DNA from: Isotricha intestinalis
Lineage: Eukaryota; Ciliophora; Litostomatea; Vestibuliferida; Isotrichidae
Direction of reading: 5' to 3'
Length of the DNA: 55,169 nt
Assembly (NCBI GenBank): GCA_023807065.1
Contig: JAJJLU010003551.1
Location: 1 to 55,169, forward strand
Both the position numbers and the translations under genes were made by a program. The notes under the pieces are model-generated. The model searched no databases. It saw only the letters and a list, made by a program, of their open reading frames with translations, and was not told where the DNA came from. Below are positions 29,159 through 39,900 of the stretch, in pieces. Position 1 is the stretch's first letter. Every line of letters begins with the position of its first letter.

Positions 29159-29924
29159 TATAATTAAAGAAAATAAATAAATTAAAAACCATTTTTTTTA
29201 TTTTTTTTAATTAAATTTTTATAAACATTATTTAATTTTATTATAATTTTAATTATAATTATATCATAATTATTCATTTATTTAAAACTTCTTTATCATT
29301 TTCAAATTGTGAACTCAAAGTTTTAATAAAAAAAAATTGAATCAAAATAATCTAATTGAGAGAGAAAATATTCTTTATAATTTATCTTAAAAAATATTAA
29401 AATTTTAATTTTCATTTTGAATGATAAATTAGGTTTTTATTAATGAAAAATTATAAAATTTATATTGATTTTAATGTGATTTAAAAAATAAATTTTTACC
29501 ATTTTTTTTAAAAAAACATATATTTTTTACTCTTTTTTTTTTTAGATTTTTATTGATTTTTTCATCTTTTATCATAAATTTTGAAAACAAATATCATAAA
29601 TTGATATTTTTTATTTATCAAGAAAAAACAAATTTTAAGATTAAAATGATATAAGTAATCTAATAATAATTAAGTAAAAGATAAAAAAATATGGTGGAAA
29701 TTCTCATTTATTATTTCAACATTACGTAATCCTCAAAAAAAAAAATAAAATTTTTCAAAATTAAAATAATATATTCTTAAATTAACAATTTTCACATATC
29801 CAAAAAAAAAAAAAAATAATAATACATCCTCCTTAAAACAAAATAAAAAAAATTAAAAAAATAATTATTTTCATATAAATATCCATAAAAAGAATTAAAA
29901 ACATTCCAAAAAGAAAAAAAAAGA
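29159..29924. other. 766-bp intergenic stretch, largest gap in the window
   Basis: Lies between DDB1 and the choline/ethanolamine kinase, both on the + strand. It is nearly all A/T with several runs of 9-15 A or T. I found no open frame of useful length, no GC-rich stem that would suggest a tRNA or snRNA, and no repeat shared with other gaps. Short self-complementary stretches occur (around 29570-29615, ATATCATAAATT...), but these are common by chance here. It probably holds the DDB1 3' region and the kinase promoter. Confidence 0.6.
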
Positions 29925-31097
29925 ATGGAAGATTTTGACAAAATAAAATCAAACATAACAAGCTACATAATAAAAAAATACAATATTCAATTACCTGAAA
30001 AATATATAGGAGTACACTTAGAAAGTGTAGGAGGATTAAGTAACACAAACTACGTGGCTACAATCACGAATAAAACAACAAATGAAAGAATAGGCCAAAT
30101 TTTATATAGAAAATATGGTGAAATTTCTGATGTTGTTGATCGTGATTTAGAAACAATGATTATAAATGATTTAGCACAAAAAGGAATTGGACCTAAAATT
30201 TATGAAAAAGATCCTAATGGAAAATATAGAATTGATGAATATATTGCTAATACTTCTCCTATTAGTAAAAAAGATGAATTTGATCCTTTGGTTATTAAAC
30301 AAGTTATTCAAATTGTTAATAATTATAATTTAATTATGAATGTTTATAAATATAATATTAATAATGATAAGATTAATGTTTCTATTGTAAAAGATGGAAG
30401 TTCACAAGCAAAAGTAAGAATCAATAACAATATGTATGATAAATGTATGAATGAAATGTATAATAAAGCTATTAAAGCTTTTAATATTTTCTCAGAGGAA
30501 TTTAAAAATAATTTACCTCGTGAAAGTAATAAAGCTTTATATTTTCATTTTGATAATATTGAAAAATATATGATTAATTTTAAAGATTTATTTAATCAAG
30601 TTTTTCCTAAAAACGGTTATATGATTCTTTGTCATAATGATATTCATAGATTAAATATGATAGTTAGAAAATCTGATAATAAAATTTTTGTTTTAGATCA
30701 TGAATATGCTTGTTTAAATCTTGTTGGAAATGATATTGCTAATTATATGAATGAAACTTGCTATATTTATGAACCTGAATATTATTTCACTGGTGATTTA
30801 ATTAATTTTGATAAATATTTTGGATATTATAAAATTTACATTAAAACTTTCTGTGATAATCATAAATTTTTAAATGCTTCTGAAGATGGTAAAAAATTTT
30901 TAAAGGAAATTCAAACTAAAAAATATTATCTTAAATTACATCTTGTTTTAAATCTATTCTGGTTTTTATATTGTGTTATATATCTTAATTTCTCTGAATT
31001 TAATAAAGATCAAAAAAATTTTTTCTATTTCCAACATGCTATTCATAGAATTTTCCATATTGAAGCTACTAAGAAAGAACTTGGAGAATTAAACTAA
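29925..31097 (+). CDS. Choline/ethanolamine kinase, 390 aa
   Basis: Phosphorylates choline or ethanolamine with ATP, the first step of the Kennedy pathway to phosphatidylcholine or phosphatidylethanolamine. The N-lobe has a nucleotide-loop-like GGLSNTNYVATI. The phosphotransferase (Brenner-type) motif is CHNDIHRLNMI (H237, catalytic D239), and the choline-kinase motif reads VLDHEYACLNLVGNDIANYMNE (metal-binding D258). Both are intact and spaced as in the family. Length matches eukaryotic enzymes (about 390-450 aa). There is no signal peptide, so it should be cytosolic. Sequence alone does not decide between choline and ethanolamine. The coding region has few low-complexity inserts. Confidence 0.94.
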   Translation: MEDFDKIKSNITSYIIKKYNIQLPEKYIGVHLESVGGLSNTNYVATITNKTTNERIGQILYRKYGEISDVVDRDLETMIINDLAQKGIGPKIYEKDPNGKYRIDEYIANTSPISKKDEFDPLVIKQVIQIVNNYNLIMNVYKYNINNDKINVSIVKDGSSQAKVRINNNMYDKCMNEMYNKAIKAFNIFSEEFKNNLPRESNKALYFHFDNIEKYMINFKDLFNQVFPKNGYMILCHNDIHRLNMIVRKSDNKIFVLDHEYACLNLVGNDIANYMNETCYIYEPEYYFTGDLINFDKYFGYYKIYIKTFCDNHKFLNASEDGKKFLKEIQTKKYYLKLHLVLNLFWFLYCVIYLNFSEFNKDQKNFFYFQHAIHRIFHIEATKKELGELN

Positions 31098-31262
31098 ATA
31101 ATTAATTCATATTTTTTTTAGTTTTATAATATTCTTTAGGCTTTATATGAATAATTAAAACAAATTTATATATATATTATTATTAGTTATTATAAAACTA
31201 ACTTAACTTTAAATTTTTTTTTCTTTTTTTTAAATTTTAATTATAATTAAATTAAATATAGA

Positions 31263-31814
31263 ATGGAAAACACAGATACTCCGATAATATTTTTTAGAAA
31301 TAATTTACAAAATATAGAAAATATATTATCATCAATAAAAGAAATTTTAGAAAATCATTCAATTGAAATTAAAACAGATAATTCATATATTCTTTTAAAA
31401 ATTTTATATAATATTTGTATTGAGAAAGGAAAATTAGATGAATATCTAAAGCATTTAACAACAGATGATAATACACAATTAATCTTAGATGTTGGAAATT
31501 TAATAAATAATTTCTTATCTGAAGAAAAAGATAATATAATTGAATATATGAGAGAATTTGAAGAAAAGAGAAAATTAAATTATTTATATTTAAAAAAATT
31601 TGAATGGAAATTTATAGGTTTAACATCTCCTAATGATTTAATTCAAGGAATAATAAAACCTAAAATATTAGTTAAATTATTTTTCCATGATGGAAGTGAA
31701 AAAATATTTGAAAGTGATTTTTGCACAATAAAAAAACTCCAAGAAGAAATAGATGAATGTTTATCAGGTTTTCGTTCAACATATTCAAGAAGAATAGATA
31801 ATTTCTCAAAATAA
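31263..31814 (+). CDS. COMM-domain protein (COMMD family), 183 aa
   Basis: The C-terminal part (about 106-172) reads KKFEWKFIGLTSPNDLIQGI ... PKILVKLFFHDGSEKIFESDF followed by an amphipathic helix (TIKKLQEEIDECLSGF). This matches the COMM domain pattern: a Trp-containing strand, a Pro before LxLxL strand, a DG turn, then a helix. The N-terminal 100 residues are helical, as in COMMD proteins, and total size (about 190 aa) fits. COMMD proteins form the ring of the Commander complex, which recycles membrane proteins from endosomes and is widespread in eukaryotes. Which of the ten paralogues it represents is not clear. It lies between the choline/ethanolamine kinase and the FAM184-like gene, all on the + strand. 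Confidence 0.78.
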   Translation: MENTDTPIIFFRNNLQNIENILSSIKEILENHSIEIKTDNSYILLKILYNICIEKGKLDEYLKHLTTDDNTQLILDVGNLINNFLSEEKDNIIEYMREFEEKRKLNYLYLKKFEWKFIGLTSPNDLIQGIIKPKILVKLFFHDGSEKIFESDFCTIKKLQEEIDECLSGFRSTYSRRIDNFSK

Positions 31815-31910
31815 AAGAAAAAAAAAATATATTAAAGTTTAAAAAACATTAATTTATTTTAATTTATTTTCAAAAAAAAAAAAAATTTTTAAAATTAAAC
31901 GCAAAAAAAA

Positions 31911-34900
31911 ATGGACCCAGAACTTTTAGATAGAACATGTAAAAAAATATCTCAATTGACTCGTGTAATATATCTTTTAAACACAAGAAACGATGAAAGT
32001 GATGCATTAATAAAAGCAATATTAAAAACATATGATTCTGAATTAGAAAATATGAGAAAAGAAGCAAACGAAGTAATTAAAAGTTACAAAAAACAAATTG
32101 ATAAAATAAAAGATAATTCAAATATTGATTCAAAAATAAAAGATATTAAAAAAAAATATGATGATAGTTGTATTTCTTTTTTAAATAAAATTGATAAATT
32201 TAAAAAAGAAGTAAATAAATCAAATGATAATATTAAAAAAGAATATGAAAGTAAATATGAAAAAATGATTGATGAAGTTGATCAAATAAAAAAAGATGCT
32301 GATAAAAAAATAAAAGATTATATGAAAAAAATTGAAGATGAAAAAAAAAAAATGAATTCTGATAAAGATAATGTTATTGAAGATTTAAAATTTGAAATTG
32401 AAAGAATTAAAAAAGATTATGAATTAAAAATTAAAAATTTAAATGAAGAAAATAAAAAAAAATTAGAAAAACAACAAAATGAATTTAATGATAAAATAGA
32501 AAGATTAAAAGCAGATTATGAACAAAAATTATTAGAAAAAGATAAATTACTTAAAAACAGTAATTCAAGTTTAAGTCAACAAATAGAAAATATGAAAAAA
32601 GATTATGAAACAAAAATAAAAAATTTAAATGAAGAAATAATAAATTTAAAAAAAATATTAATTGAAAAAGATAATGAAATATCAGATAATAAATATAAAA
32701 TAAGTAATTTAGAAAAAGAAATAGAAAATTATAAAAATAAATTAAATGAACTTCAAGATAAATTAAATAAAACAGCAAATTTATCAAAAACACAAATGAA
32801 TGAAATAATGAAAGAAATTGAAGATTTAAAAAATCAATTATCAAATGAAAAAACTATTAATAATGATTTAAATAATCAAATTAAACAACTTAAAAATAAT
32901 ATTGAAATAAGAGATACAAAAATAAATAGTTTAGAAATATTAATTAAACAATTAGAAAAAGAAAATGAAAATTTAAAGAAAGATGGTAATAGTGAATTAC
33001 TTAGAAAAGATAATATTATTAAAAATTTAAATGAACAAATTAATAAATTAAATTCTGATAATAATAATTTAAATAATAAAATAAAAGAATTAAATGATAA
33101 TATTAATAAATTAAATAAAGAAATTGAAGATTTAAAAAAAGAAATTCAAAATTTAAAAAATGAAATTTTAAATAATAATCAAAATTCAAAAAATTCAATT
33201 TTTGAAATGGAAAAAAAATTAAGAGAAAAAGAAGAAGAATATAAAAAAAAAATTACTGATTTAATAACAGAATATGAATCAAAAATAAATAAATTAATTA
33301 ATGAAAGTGATTCTGCAAATTCAAATTTAATTAAAACTTATGAAGATAAAATTAAAAGTATTAAAGAAGCTTTTGATAGAGAAAAAAAAAATTTAGAAAA
33401 TTTATTTAATGAAGAAAAAAATAAATTAAATGATAAAATTAAACAATTAGAAAATCAATTAAATTCTTCTTCAAATGATGCTTTAATAAAAATAAAAAAT
33501 TTAGAAAATGAAATAAAAGATTTGAAGAATAAATTAGAGAATAAAACAAAAGAAAATGAAAATAATATAGAAAAAATAAAGAAATTAGAAGAAAGAATAA
33601 AACAATTAGAAGAAGATATAAAACAATTAAATATTAATAATGAGAATAAAATAAATAATTTAAAATTAGAATATGAAAAAAAAATAAATGAATTAAATGA
33701 ATTAATTAAAAAAGGAAATTTGCAAAATTCTCAAAGTTTAAATGAATTAAATGCTCAAATAGAAAAATTAAAAAGAGAATTTGAAAAAGAAAAACAAATG
33801 ATTGAAAATAAACATAAAGAAGAAATTGATAGAATAAAAAATCAAAATAATTTAAATTTACAAGAACAAAAAAATAAATATGAAAATGAAATAAGTCAAT
33901 TAAAAATTGAAATATCTAAATTAAAAGAAAAATTAGATTTATTAGAAAAAGATAAAAATTCAAGTATAACTCAATTAAATAAAGATATTGAAAAAAAAAT
34001 AGAAGATTTAAAAAAAAAACATGAAGAAAATATTAAAAATTTAAAAGAAGAATATGAAAATAAATTAAAAAAATTAGAAAATGATTTAAAAAAAGAAAAC
34101 GAAGAAAATTTAAAAAAAATGAAAGAATTTTATGAAAATGAAATACAAAAATTAAAAGAAGAAAATAAAAAAGAAAAAGATGATTTAATAAAAAAAAATC
34201 AAGAAGAAATAAATAAATTAACAAATCAATATAATCAAAATATAGAAAATACAAAAAAAGAATTGGAAAATAAATTAAAAAAAAGAGAAGATGAATTAAA
34301 TTCAGAAATAGATAAATTAAAAAATCAAATTAAAAATTTAGAAAATAAAATAACAGATTTAAACAATGAAATAATAAATAAAAATACTCAAATTGAAAAT
34401 TTAGAAAATGAATTAAATTCAATAAAAGCAGAAATAGAAAATTATAAAAATGAAGTTAAATTAGCAAAAAATGAATCAGAAGAAGCAAAAAATAAATATA
34501 ATAAATTAATGAAAGATTTAGAAGATGATTATCAAAGAAAAATTTTAGAATTAGAAGAAAGATTTAAAATAAAAACAAATGAATTTAAAAATAATCATAT
34601 AAGAGAAATTGAAGAATTAAAACAACAATTTTTAAATTCTTTTAAAAATTTAGAAGAAAAAAATTCTACTTTAACAAAAGAAAATTTAGATTTAAAAAAT
34701 TATTTAGGACAAAGACCTTCAAGAGATGAAGATTTAGATGAAATAAATAGATTAAATTTAGAAATTGAAAAAAAAGAAAGAGAATTAAAAGAATCTAATG
34801 TACTTTTAGAACAATTTAGAAATGAATTAATTAATAGAGAAGAAACTTATAACGGATATTTTGATAGAAAACCTAAAATTGGTTTTGTTGATCCTATTAA

Positions 34901-34958
34901 AGTCAAAAAAGAAAATGATAAAAAAAAATTAAAAGCTATTAATAATCAACGTAAATAA
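31911..34958 (+). CDS. FAM184-like long coiled-coil protein, 1015 aa
   Basis: Residues 1-60 match the start of FAM184 proteins: MDPELLDRTCKKISQLTRVIYLLNTRNDESDALIKAI follows the animal pattern of KKIAQLTKVIYALNTKNDEHE. The rest is almost pure coiled coil with long heptad runs rich in Lys, Glu, Asn, Leu. A break near 905-920 (LGQRPSRDED) is followed by a short final coil and a folded-looking tail with GYFDRKPKIGFVDPIKVKK. FAM184 is a conserved coiled-coil family found in ciliated organisms, with no firmly known function. There are no membrane segments. The N-terminal match is what separates it from generic myosin-tail-like coils. Confidence 0.85.
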   Translation: MDPELLDRTCKKISQLTRVIYLLNTRNDESDALIKAILKTYDSELENMRKEANEVIKSYKKQIDKIKDNSNIDSKIKDIKKKYDDSCISFLNKIDKFKKEVNKSNDNIKKEYESKYEKMIDEVDQIKKDADKKIKDYMKKIEDEKKKMNSDKDNVIEDLKFEIERIKKDYELKIKNLNEENKKKLEKQQNEFNDKIERLKADYEQKLLEKDKLLKNSNSSLSQQIENMKKDYETKIKNLNEEIINLKKILIEKDNEISDNKYKISNLEKEIENYKNKLNELQDKLNKTANLSKTQMNEIMKEIEDLKNQLSNEKTINNDLNNQIKQLKNNIEIRDTKINSLEILIKQLEKENENLKKDGNSELLRKDNIIKNLNEQINKLNSDNNNLNNKIKELNDNINKLNKEIEDLKKEIQNLKNEILNNNQNSKNSIFEMEKKLREKEEEYKKKITDLITEYESKINKLINESDSANSNLIKTYEDKIKSIKEAFDREKKNLENLFNEEKNKLNDKIKQLENQLNSSSNDALIKIKNLENEIKDLKNKLENKTKENENNIEKIKKLEERIKQLEEDIKQLNINNENKINNLKLEYEKKINELNELIKKGNLQNSQSLNELNAQIEKLKREFEKEKQMIENKHKEEIDRIKNQNNLNLQEQKNKYENEISQLKIEISKLKEKLDLLEKDKNSSITQLNKDIEKKIEDLKKKHEENIKNLKEEYENKLKKLENDLKKENEENLKKMKEFYENEIQKLKEENKKEKDDLIKKNQEEINKLTNQYNQNIENTKKELENKLKKREDELNSEIDKLKNQIKNLENKITDLNNEIINKNTQIENLENELNSIKAEIENYKNEVKLAKNESEEAKNKYNKLMKDLEDDYQRKILELEERFKIKTNEFKNNHIREIEELKQQFLNSFKNLEEKNSTLTKENLDLKNYLGQRPSRDEDLDEINRLNLEIEKKERELKESNVLLEQFRNELINREETYNGYFDRKPKIGFVDPIKVKKENDKKKLKAINNQRK

Positions 34959-35180
34959 AAACACTTTTAAAAATATTTTAAATAAATAATAATAATTAAA
35001 AAAATAAAAAAAAATAATATTTTTCCCATCACAAATAAATAATAAATAAAAAAAAAAATTAAAAAAAAGAAAATTTACTCAATTAAAACAATTCCCTTGA
35101 AATAACAATTATAAAAACTCAATTCAAAAATAATAATAAAATAATATAAGAAAAAAAAAATAATATCTGAATAAAAAAAA

Positions 35181-36358
35181 TCAATTATCAAAACCATTCT
35201 GTTCATCATCTTTAGCAATATCTTTACTAGGATCATAAGAGAATCCATTATAAGGATTTTCAGAATTATCTAGACTTTCACCAACATTAACAGAATCTTT
35301 AGGAGTACAAGAAGTGAATTCTGGATCAATATATCTAGTATCATATTCATTTTTAATTTTCGGAGTAAAAGGAGGCTTAATTTTTTTATCATAAATAGCA
35401 TTCCAATCAATACTAGAAAAAAAAGGATGATTTTTAATCATTTCAACACCATTATCACCAGATCCTAATCTAGAATCAGGATCTTTAATAAATAATCCTT
35501 CAAGTAAACTAACAGCTTCCTTACTTAAATATTTAGGAAATTTAACAGAACCAGCTTTAATGCTTTTAAATAATTTTTCTCTATCTTTAGCATAAAATGG
35601 AGGCATACCAGTTAACATTTCATATAATATTGCACCAAGTGACCACCAATCAACTGCTTGTCCATGTCCTTTGCTTTCTATTATTTCTGGAGCTAAATAT
35701 TCTGGTGTTCCACAAAATGAATTTGCACTGTGATTATCACTTATATTCTCCTTTGATAAACCAAAATCTGTAATTTTTATGTAACCTTTCTGATCTATTA
35801 ATACATTCTCTGGCTTTAAACTATATTTTTTTATATAAATTTTTTAATTTTTTTTTACTCTCTATATATTATATTGTTTAAATGTAAGTGCTCTAATGCT
35901 AAAACTAATTGAGCACCATAAAATTTTACTGCTTCTTCATTAAATCTTTCTACTCTTTGAATATGGAAAAATAATTCTCCTCCAGGACAATAATCCATCA
36001 CTAAATATAATTTTTGAGGATTTTGAAATGCATATTTTAATTTTACTATAAATGGATGATCTACTAATTCCATTATTTTTCTCTCTGCTTTTATATGTTC
36101 TACTTGATTTCTTTTTATCATTTGCTTCTTTTTTAATACTTTCATTGCATATACTTTCTTCTCATTGTTTTTTTTTACCAACAATACTTTACCATATGAA
36201 CCTTTTCCTATCACCTTTATTATTGAAAAATCATTTATTGTTATTTTGTTGTTTGTAATCTTCTTTAATGCCTCACATTCTTCCTTATTTACACACTATT
36301 TTTTATTTTTTATATATGTTTTTTATTTTACATCTTTCATCTCTACATCAACGTCCAT
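35181..36358 (-). CDS. AGC-family Ser/Thr kinase (S6K/SGK/Akt-like core) with two tiny introns, 367 aa
   Basis: Exons 36358-36332, 36295-35859 and 35820-35181 join in frame and end at TGA. Exon 1 codes only MDVDVEMKD. The joined protein has the Gly loop GKGSYGKV (39-46), ATP lysine K61, catalytic YRDLKPEN (D155), DFG (D173), and activation segment NSFCGTPEYLAPE with Ser where many have Thr. It continues to RLGSG and an AGC C-tail (FTSCTPKDS turn-like motif). A hydrophobic motif, YNGFSY, indicates control by PDK1/TORC2-type phosphorylation. No PH domain or other N-terminal module exists, so it is not a full Akt. The second intron splits the codon for catalytic Asp155, so both introns must be removed for activity. 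Confidence 0.93.
35821..35858 (-). other. 38-nt intron in the AGC kinase gene
   Basis: On the minus strand it begins GTAAAAAAAA and ends AAATATAG. Without removal the frame hits TAA directly after YR-E. Removal joins GA to T, making GAT, so the kinase motif becomes YRDLKPEN. The conserved motif makes the borders certain to the base. Confidence 0.95.
36296..36331 (-). other. 36-nt intron in the AGC kinase gene
   Basis: On the minus strand it begins GTAAAATAAA and ends AAAAATAG, lying between codons (phase 0). It separates a 9-codon first exon from the next exon, which opens CVNKEECEALKK and leads directly into the kinase Gly loop. Length and borders resemble the other two introns seen here. 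The short first exon makes this call a little less certain than the 38-nt one. Confidence 0.8.
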
Positions 36359-36953
36359 TTTTATAATTTTTTTATAAAGATAAAGAAATATATATATATA
36401 TATTATTTTTTAGAAGGAATTATTTATTTATTTTCATCTCGTATAATTCCAATTATTATAAATTAATAATTTTTTTTTAGTTATTTATTTTTAATTATTA
36501 ATTAAAAGTATATATAATTCTAAAATACAATATTTAAATTATAAATTTTTTTTATATTAACCTTTAAATAAAAACAACAATTTTTAGAAGATGATAAATT
36601 AAATATCAAATACTTATTAATATATTTTTGTTATTTTTTAAATAATTTTTAGATATATTAATGCTTTATTTTATGTATGTTAATAAAAATTGTTTCATTT
36701 ACTGATAATAATATAAAAAATGAAGTATAATAATGCTAAAAGTAAATTATATAATAATAATATTATTAAAAATAATAATATTATTATTGTTCTTATTATT
36801 TATGTAATTTAATGAAATTATTTTTTAAAAATCCTTTTTGTATTTACTTCAATCAAAATTATAAAGTACAAGTATATAAAACTTAAATTGTTTTTCATGA
36901 TATAGATTTTTTTCAAATAGTATTTTTTAAAATATAATATATAAATATATAAT
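36359..36953. other. 595-bp intergenic stretch
   Basis: Lies upstream of the AGC kinase and downstream of the P4-ATPase, both on the minus strand. It is A/T-rich, with AAT/ATT trinucleotide runs around 36750-36790 that form short palindromes (two copies of AATAATATTATT). I see no coding frame or RNA gene. It probably contains the kinase promoter and flippase 3' end. Confidence 0.6.
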
Positions 36954-39900
36954 TTATAAATTTACAATACTAGCACTACTATTATCTTCATTTTCTGTAT
37001 TATTTTTTTTATTTTTTTCCATATTTTTAATTGCACTATTTAAATTTAATTTTCTTGGAGATCTTGAAGTATTATTATTTAAAGTTTTATAACTTTCATT
37101 TTTGAAAATAAAAGTTCTAGATTTTCTATAAGGAACTAATTGACAATTAAAATGAGATTGAATTAATTGATACAAAGAAAAAGTTTCAGAATTACTTTTA
37201 ATCATATTATAATTATTATATTTATTAATTAATTCAATATCTATTTTAGCATCTAAAATAATTTTAGGAAGAGTATCTTTTCTGTAAGATTTAAATTTAA
37301 TATTTTTTAAAATAGAAGTAATACTTTCACTAAAAATACTTTTACAACAAATAATAGAATAATCAATAATAAAAACGATAAAACAAAACAATAAGAATAT
37401 AAAATAAAATTTCAAATGTTTCATACTATTTTCTATAGCTCCAAAACTATTAAAACTAACTTGATAATTTTCAATAAGACAAAAAACAAAAAATAAAACA
37501 AAACTAGTAAAAAACATAATAAGAGGAAGTGGCCAAATTATATTATAACAATCAACTAATAAACTAAAAGAAACAGAAAAAATAATATTACAATATAAAA
37601 AATAAGAATTACACCATAAATTTTGAACATCTCCATTTTTTCCAATTATACCATTTTTAACATTTAAAACAACAATAATATAATTAATAATGCTAATAAT
37701 GATTCCTTTCATAAGAATAATAGAAAAAGAAAAAAGATTAAAATCACTTTTTAAATAATTTTCTTTATAAATAAAAGGCATCATTTCTTTAATTAAATCA
37801 CTATCATTTTCACAAATATCAAAATCAGAAAGAGCTTGAATAATTAAAGGAACAGAAGTGAAAACTAAATTAAAACAACTAATAAACCAATCATCCATAA
37901 TAGTTTGTCCAGAAAAAAGCGATTCAAAAGCAAAATAAAATTGAACCATAGTAAAAACGAAATTTTTATAGAAAAAATATAAAATCATTTTTCTAATTCT
38001 AATTAAATTTATTCTTCCATGAAAAAACAATAACTTTCTTAAAAATTTAAATTCTCCAATAGAAAAATCACTTGCTTGAACAGCTCTCATTCCTTCTTGT
38101 CCATATAATCCTATTCCAATATGGGCTTCCATTATCATTGATACATCATTGCCTCCATCTCCTATTGCTAATGTTATTATTTCTTTATTGTAATTTTTCA
38201 CCATTTTCACCACTCTTGATTTTTGAAGAGGAGATACACGACAACATATTACTGTACTTGCAACTAAACCTATTTTTAAAAATTTATTCGTTATTTCTGA
38301 ATTTAACATTATTTTCGATAATATAGGAGATTCTATTAAAATACTAAATGGTGTTATTGATGATTTTGATTCTGAATTATTATTATTAATATTATTATTA
38401 ATGGTATTATTATTAATGATATTGGTATTATTGTTATTTTTTGTTACATTCTTTTTAAAATATTTGTTATCCTCATTTAATATTATTTGTTCATTTGATT
38501 GAATATTTTTTAATTCTTGATTTGTATATTCCTGAAATTCTTTAAAAAATAATTCAATTTCATCAATTTTTCCTTTAGATTCTTCTTTATTTAATGTTTT
38601 AATTTTAAAATTTTTGTAATTTGAAGATATTAAATTACAACTTAAAGCAATATTTTCAGCAGTATCAATTTTATCTCCAGTTAAAACCCAAATTTTAATT
38701 CCAGCTAATCTTAAATCTCTAATTGTTTCAGGAACTTTATCTTGTAATTTATCTTCAACAATAGTAGCGCCAATTAAATTTAAATTATTTTCAATTTCAT
38801 CATAACATTTATTAATTAAATTACTTTTATCATTTAAATTCACTTCAGCTTCATCTAATTTTTTTTTCCATAAATTATAATTTTGTTCAGAAATAATTTT
38901 CATAGCAATCATTAAAGTTCTATAACCTTTAGAAGAAAATTTATCAACACTTTTACAAATAGTGTTAATAGTTTTATTATTATTATAATTAATTCTTTTT
39001 TTAATTTCACTATCAGCACCTTTACAATATAATTTAATAACATTATTATAATCTTTAACAATAATACTCATTCTTTTTCTATCAGAAGTGAAATTTAAAA
39101 TATTTAATATTTGAAATTCAACTTCTTCAGAGCAAATATTAATTTTTCTAATTTGTTTATTAGATTTCATAAAAGAAAAACCTTGAAAAGAAGCAGCTTT
39201 AACTAATTCAACATCATCAGGAGAAATTCCAGTATATTTTTCTTCACTTTCATTATTTGAACATATACATTCATGCGCACAACTAATTGCAGTCCAAAAT
39301 TCTCTTATTAATTTAAATTCATTTTTTTGTTGTTCTGTCATATTTTTTTTCTCTGATTGCAATAACGAATCAAAATAATGTCTTCCGATTTGTTTATATT
39401 TTATCCTATAATTTTTATTAGGAATTACTGTTTTGTAATTAGTTGAATTTTTTATATTGTTATTTTCATTATTTATATAATTGGAATCTATTATTTTCTT
39501 ATTTTTACCATATAATTTAATATTATCATTATTTTTATATTGAGATTCTTCATCATCAACTATACCATTTTCTTCTTTATCTTTATATTGATAACATGTT
39601 TCTCCTATTATACAATATTTAAATTCCATTTTATTACATGTTAAAGTCCCTGTTTTATCACTAAATATATAATTTACATTTCCTAATTCTTCGTTAATTG
39701 AAACTGATTTTGCAAAACAAAATTTTTTATATTTAAATGAATATAAATCTGTATCCCAATTAATAAAAAAACCTTGAATTACTTTTACTATTTCTAAAGT
39801 TACAATTAAACTAATTGGAATTAATGTATTTAATAATAAAATATAACTAAAAAAAGCAATAAAACTTTCTAAAGAAGGACTTCTTTCATATTTAATAAAA

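Noticed and set aside
35181..36214. Two separate kinase fragments or a pseudogene
   Set aside because: Removal of a 38-nt GT-AG intron restores the conserved catalytic loop exactly, and a 36-nt intron adds a start codon, so it is one intact gene.
36740..36795. Palindromic AATAATATTATT repeats as a possible origin or binding site
   Set aside because: Runs of AAT/ATT are self-complementary by nature and frequent in DNA of this composition; nothing marks this one out.
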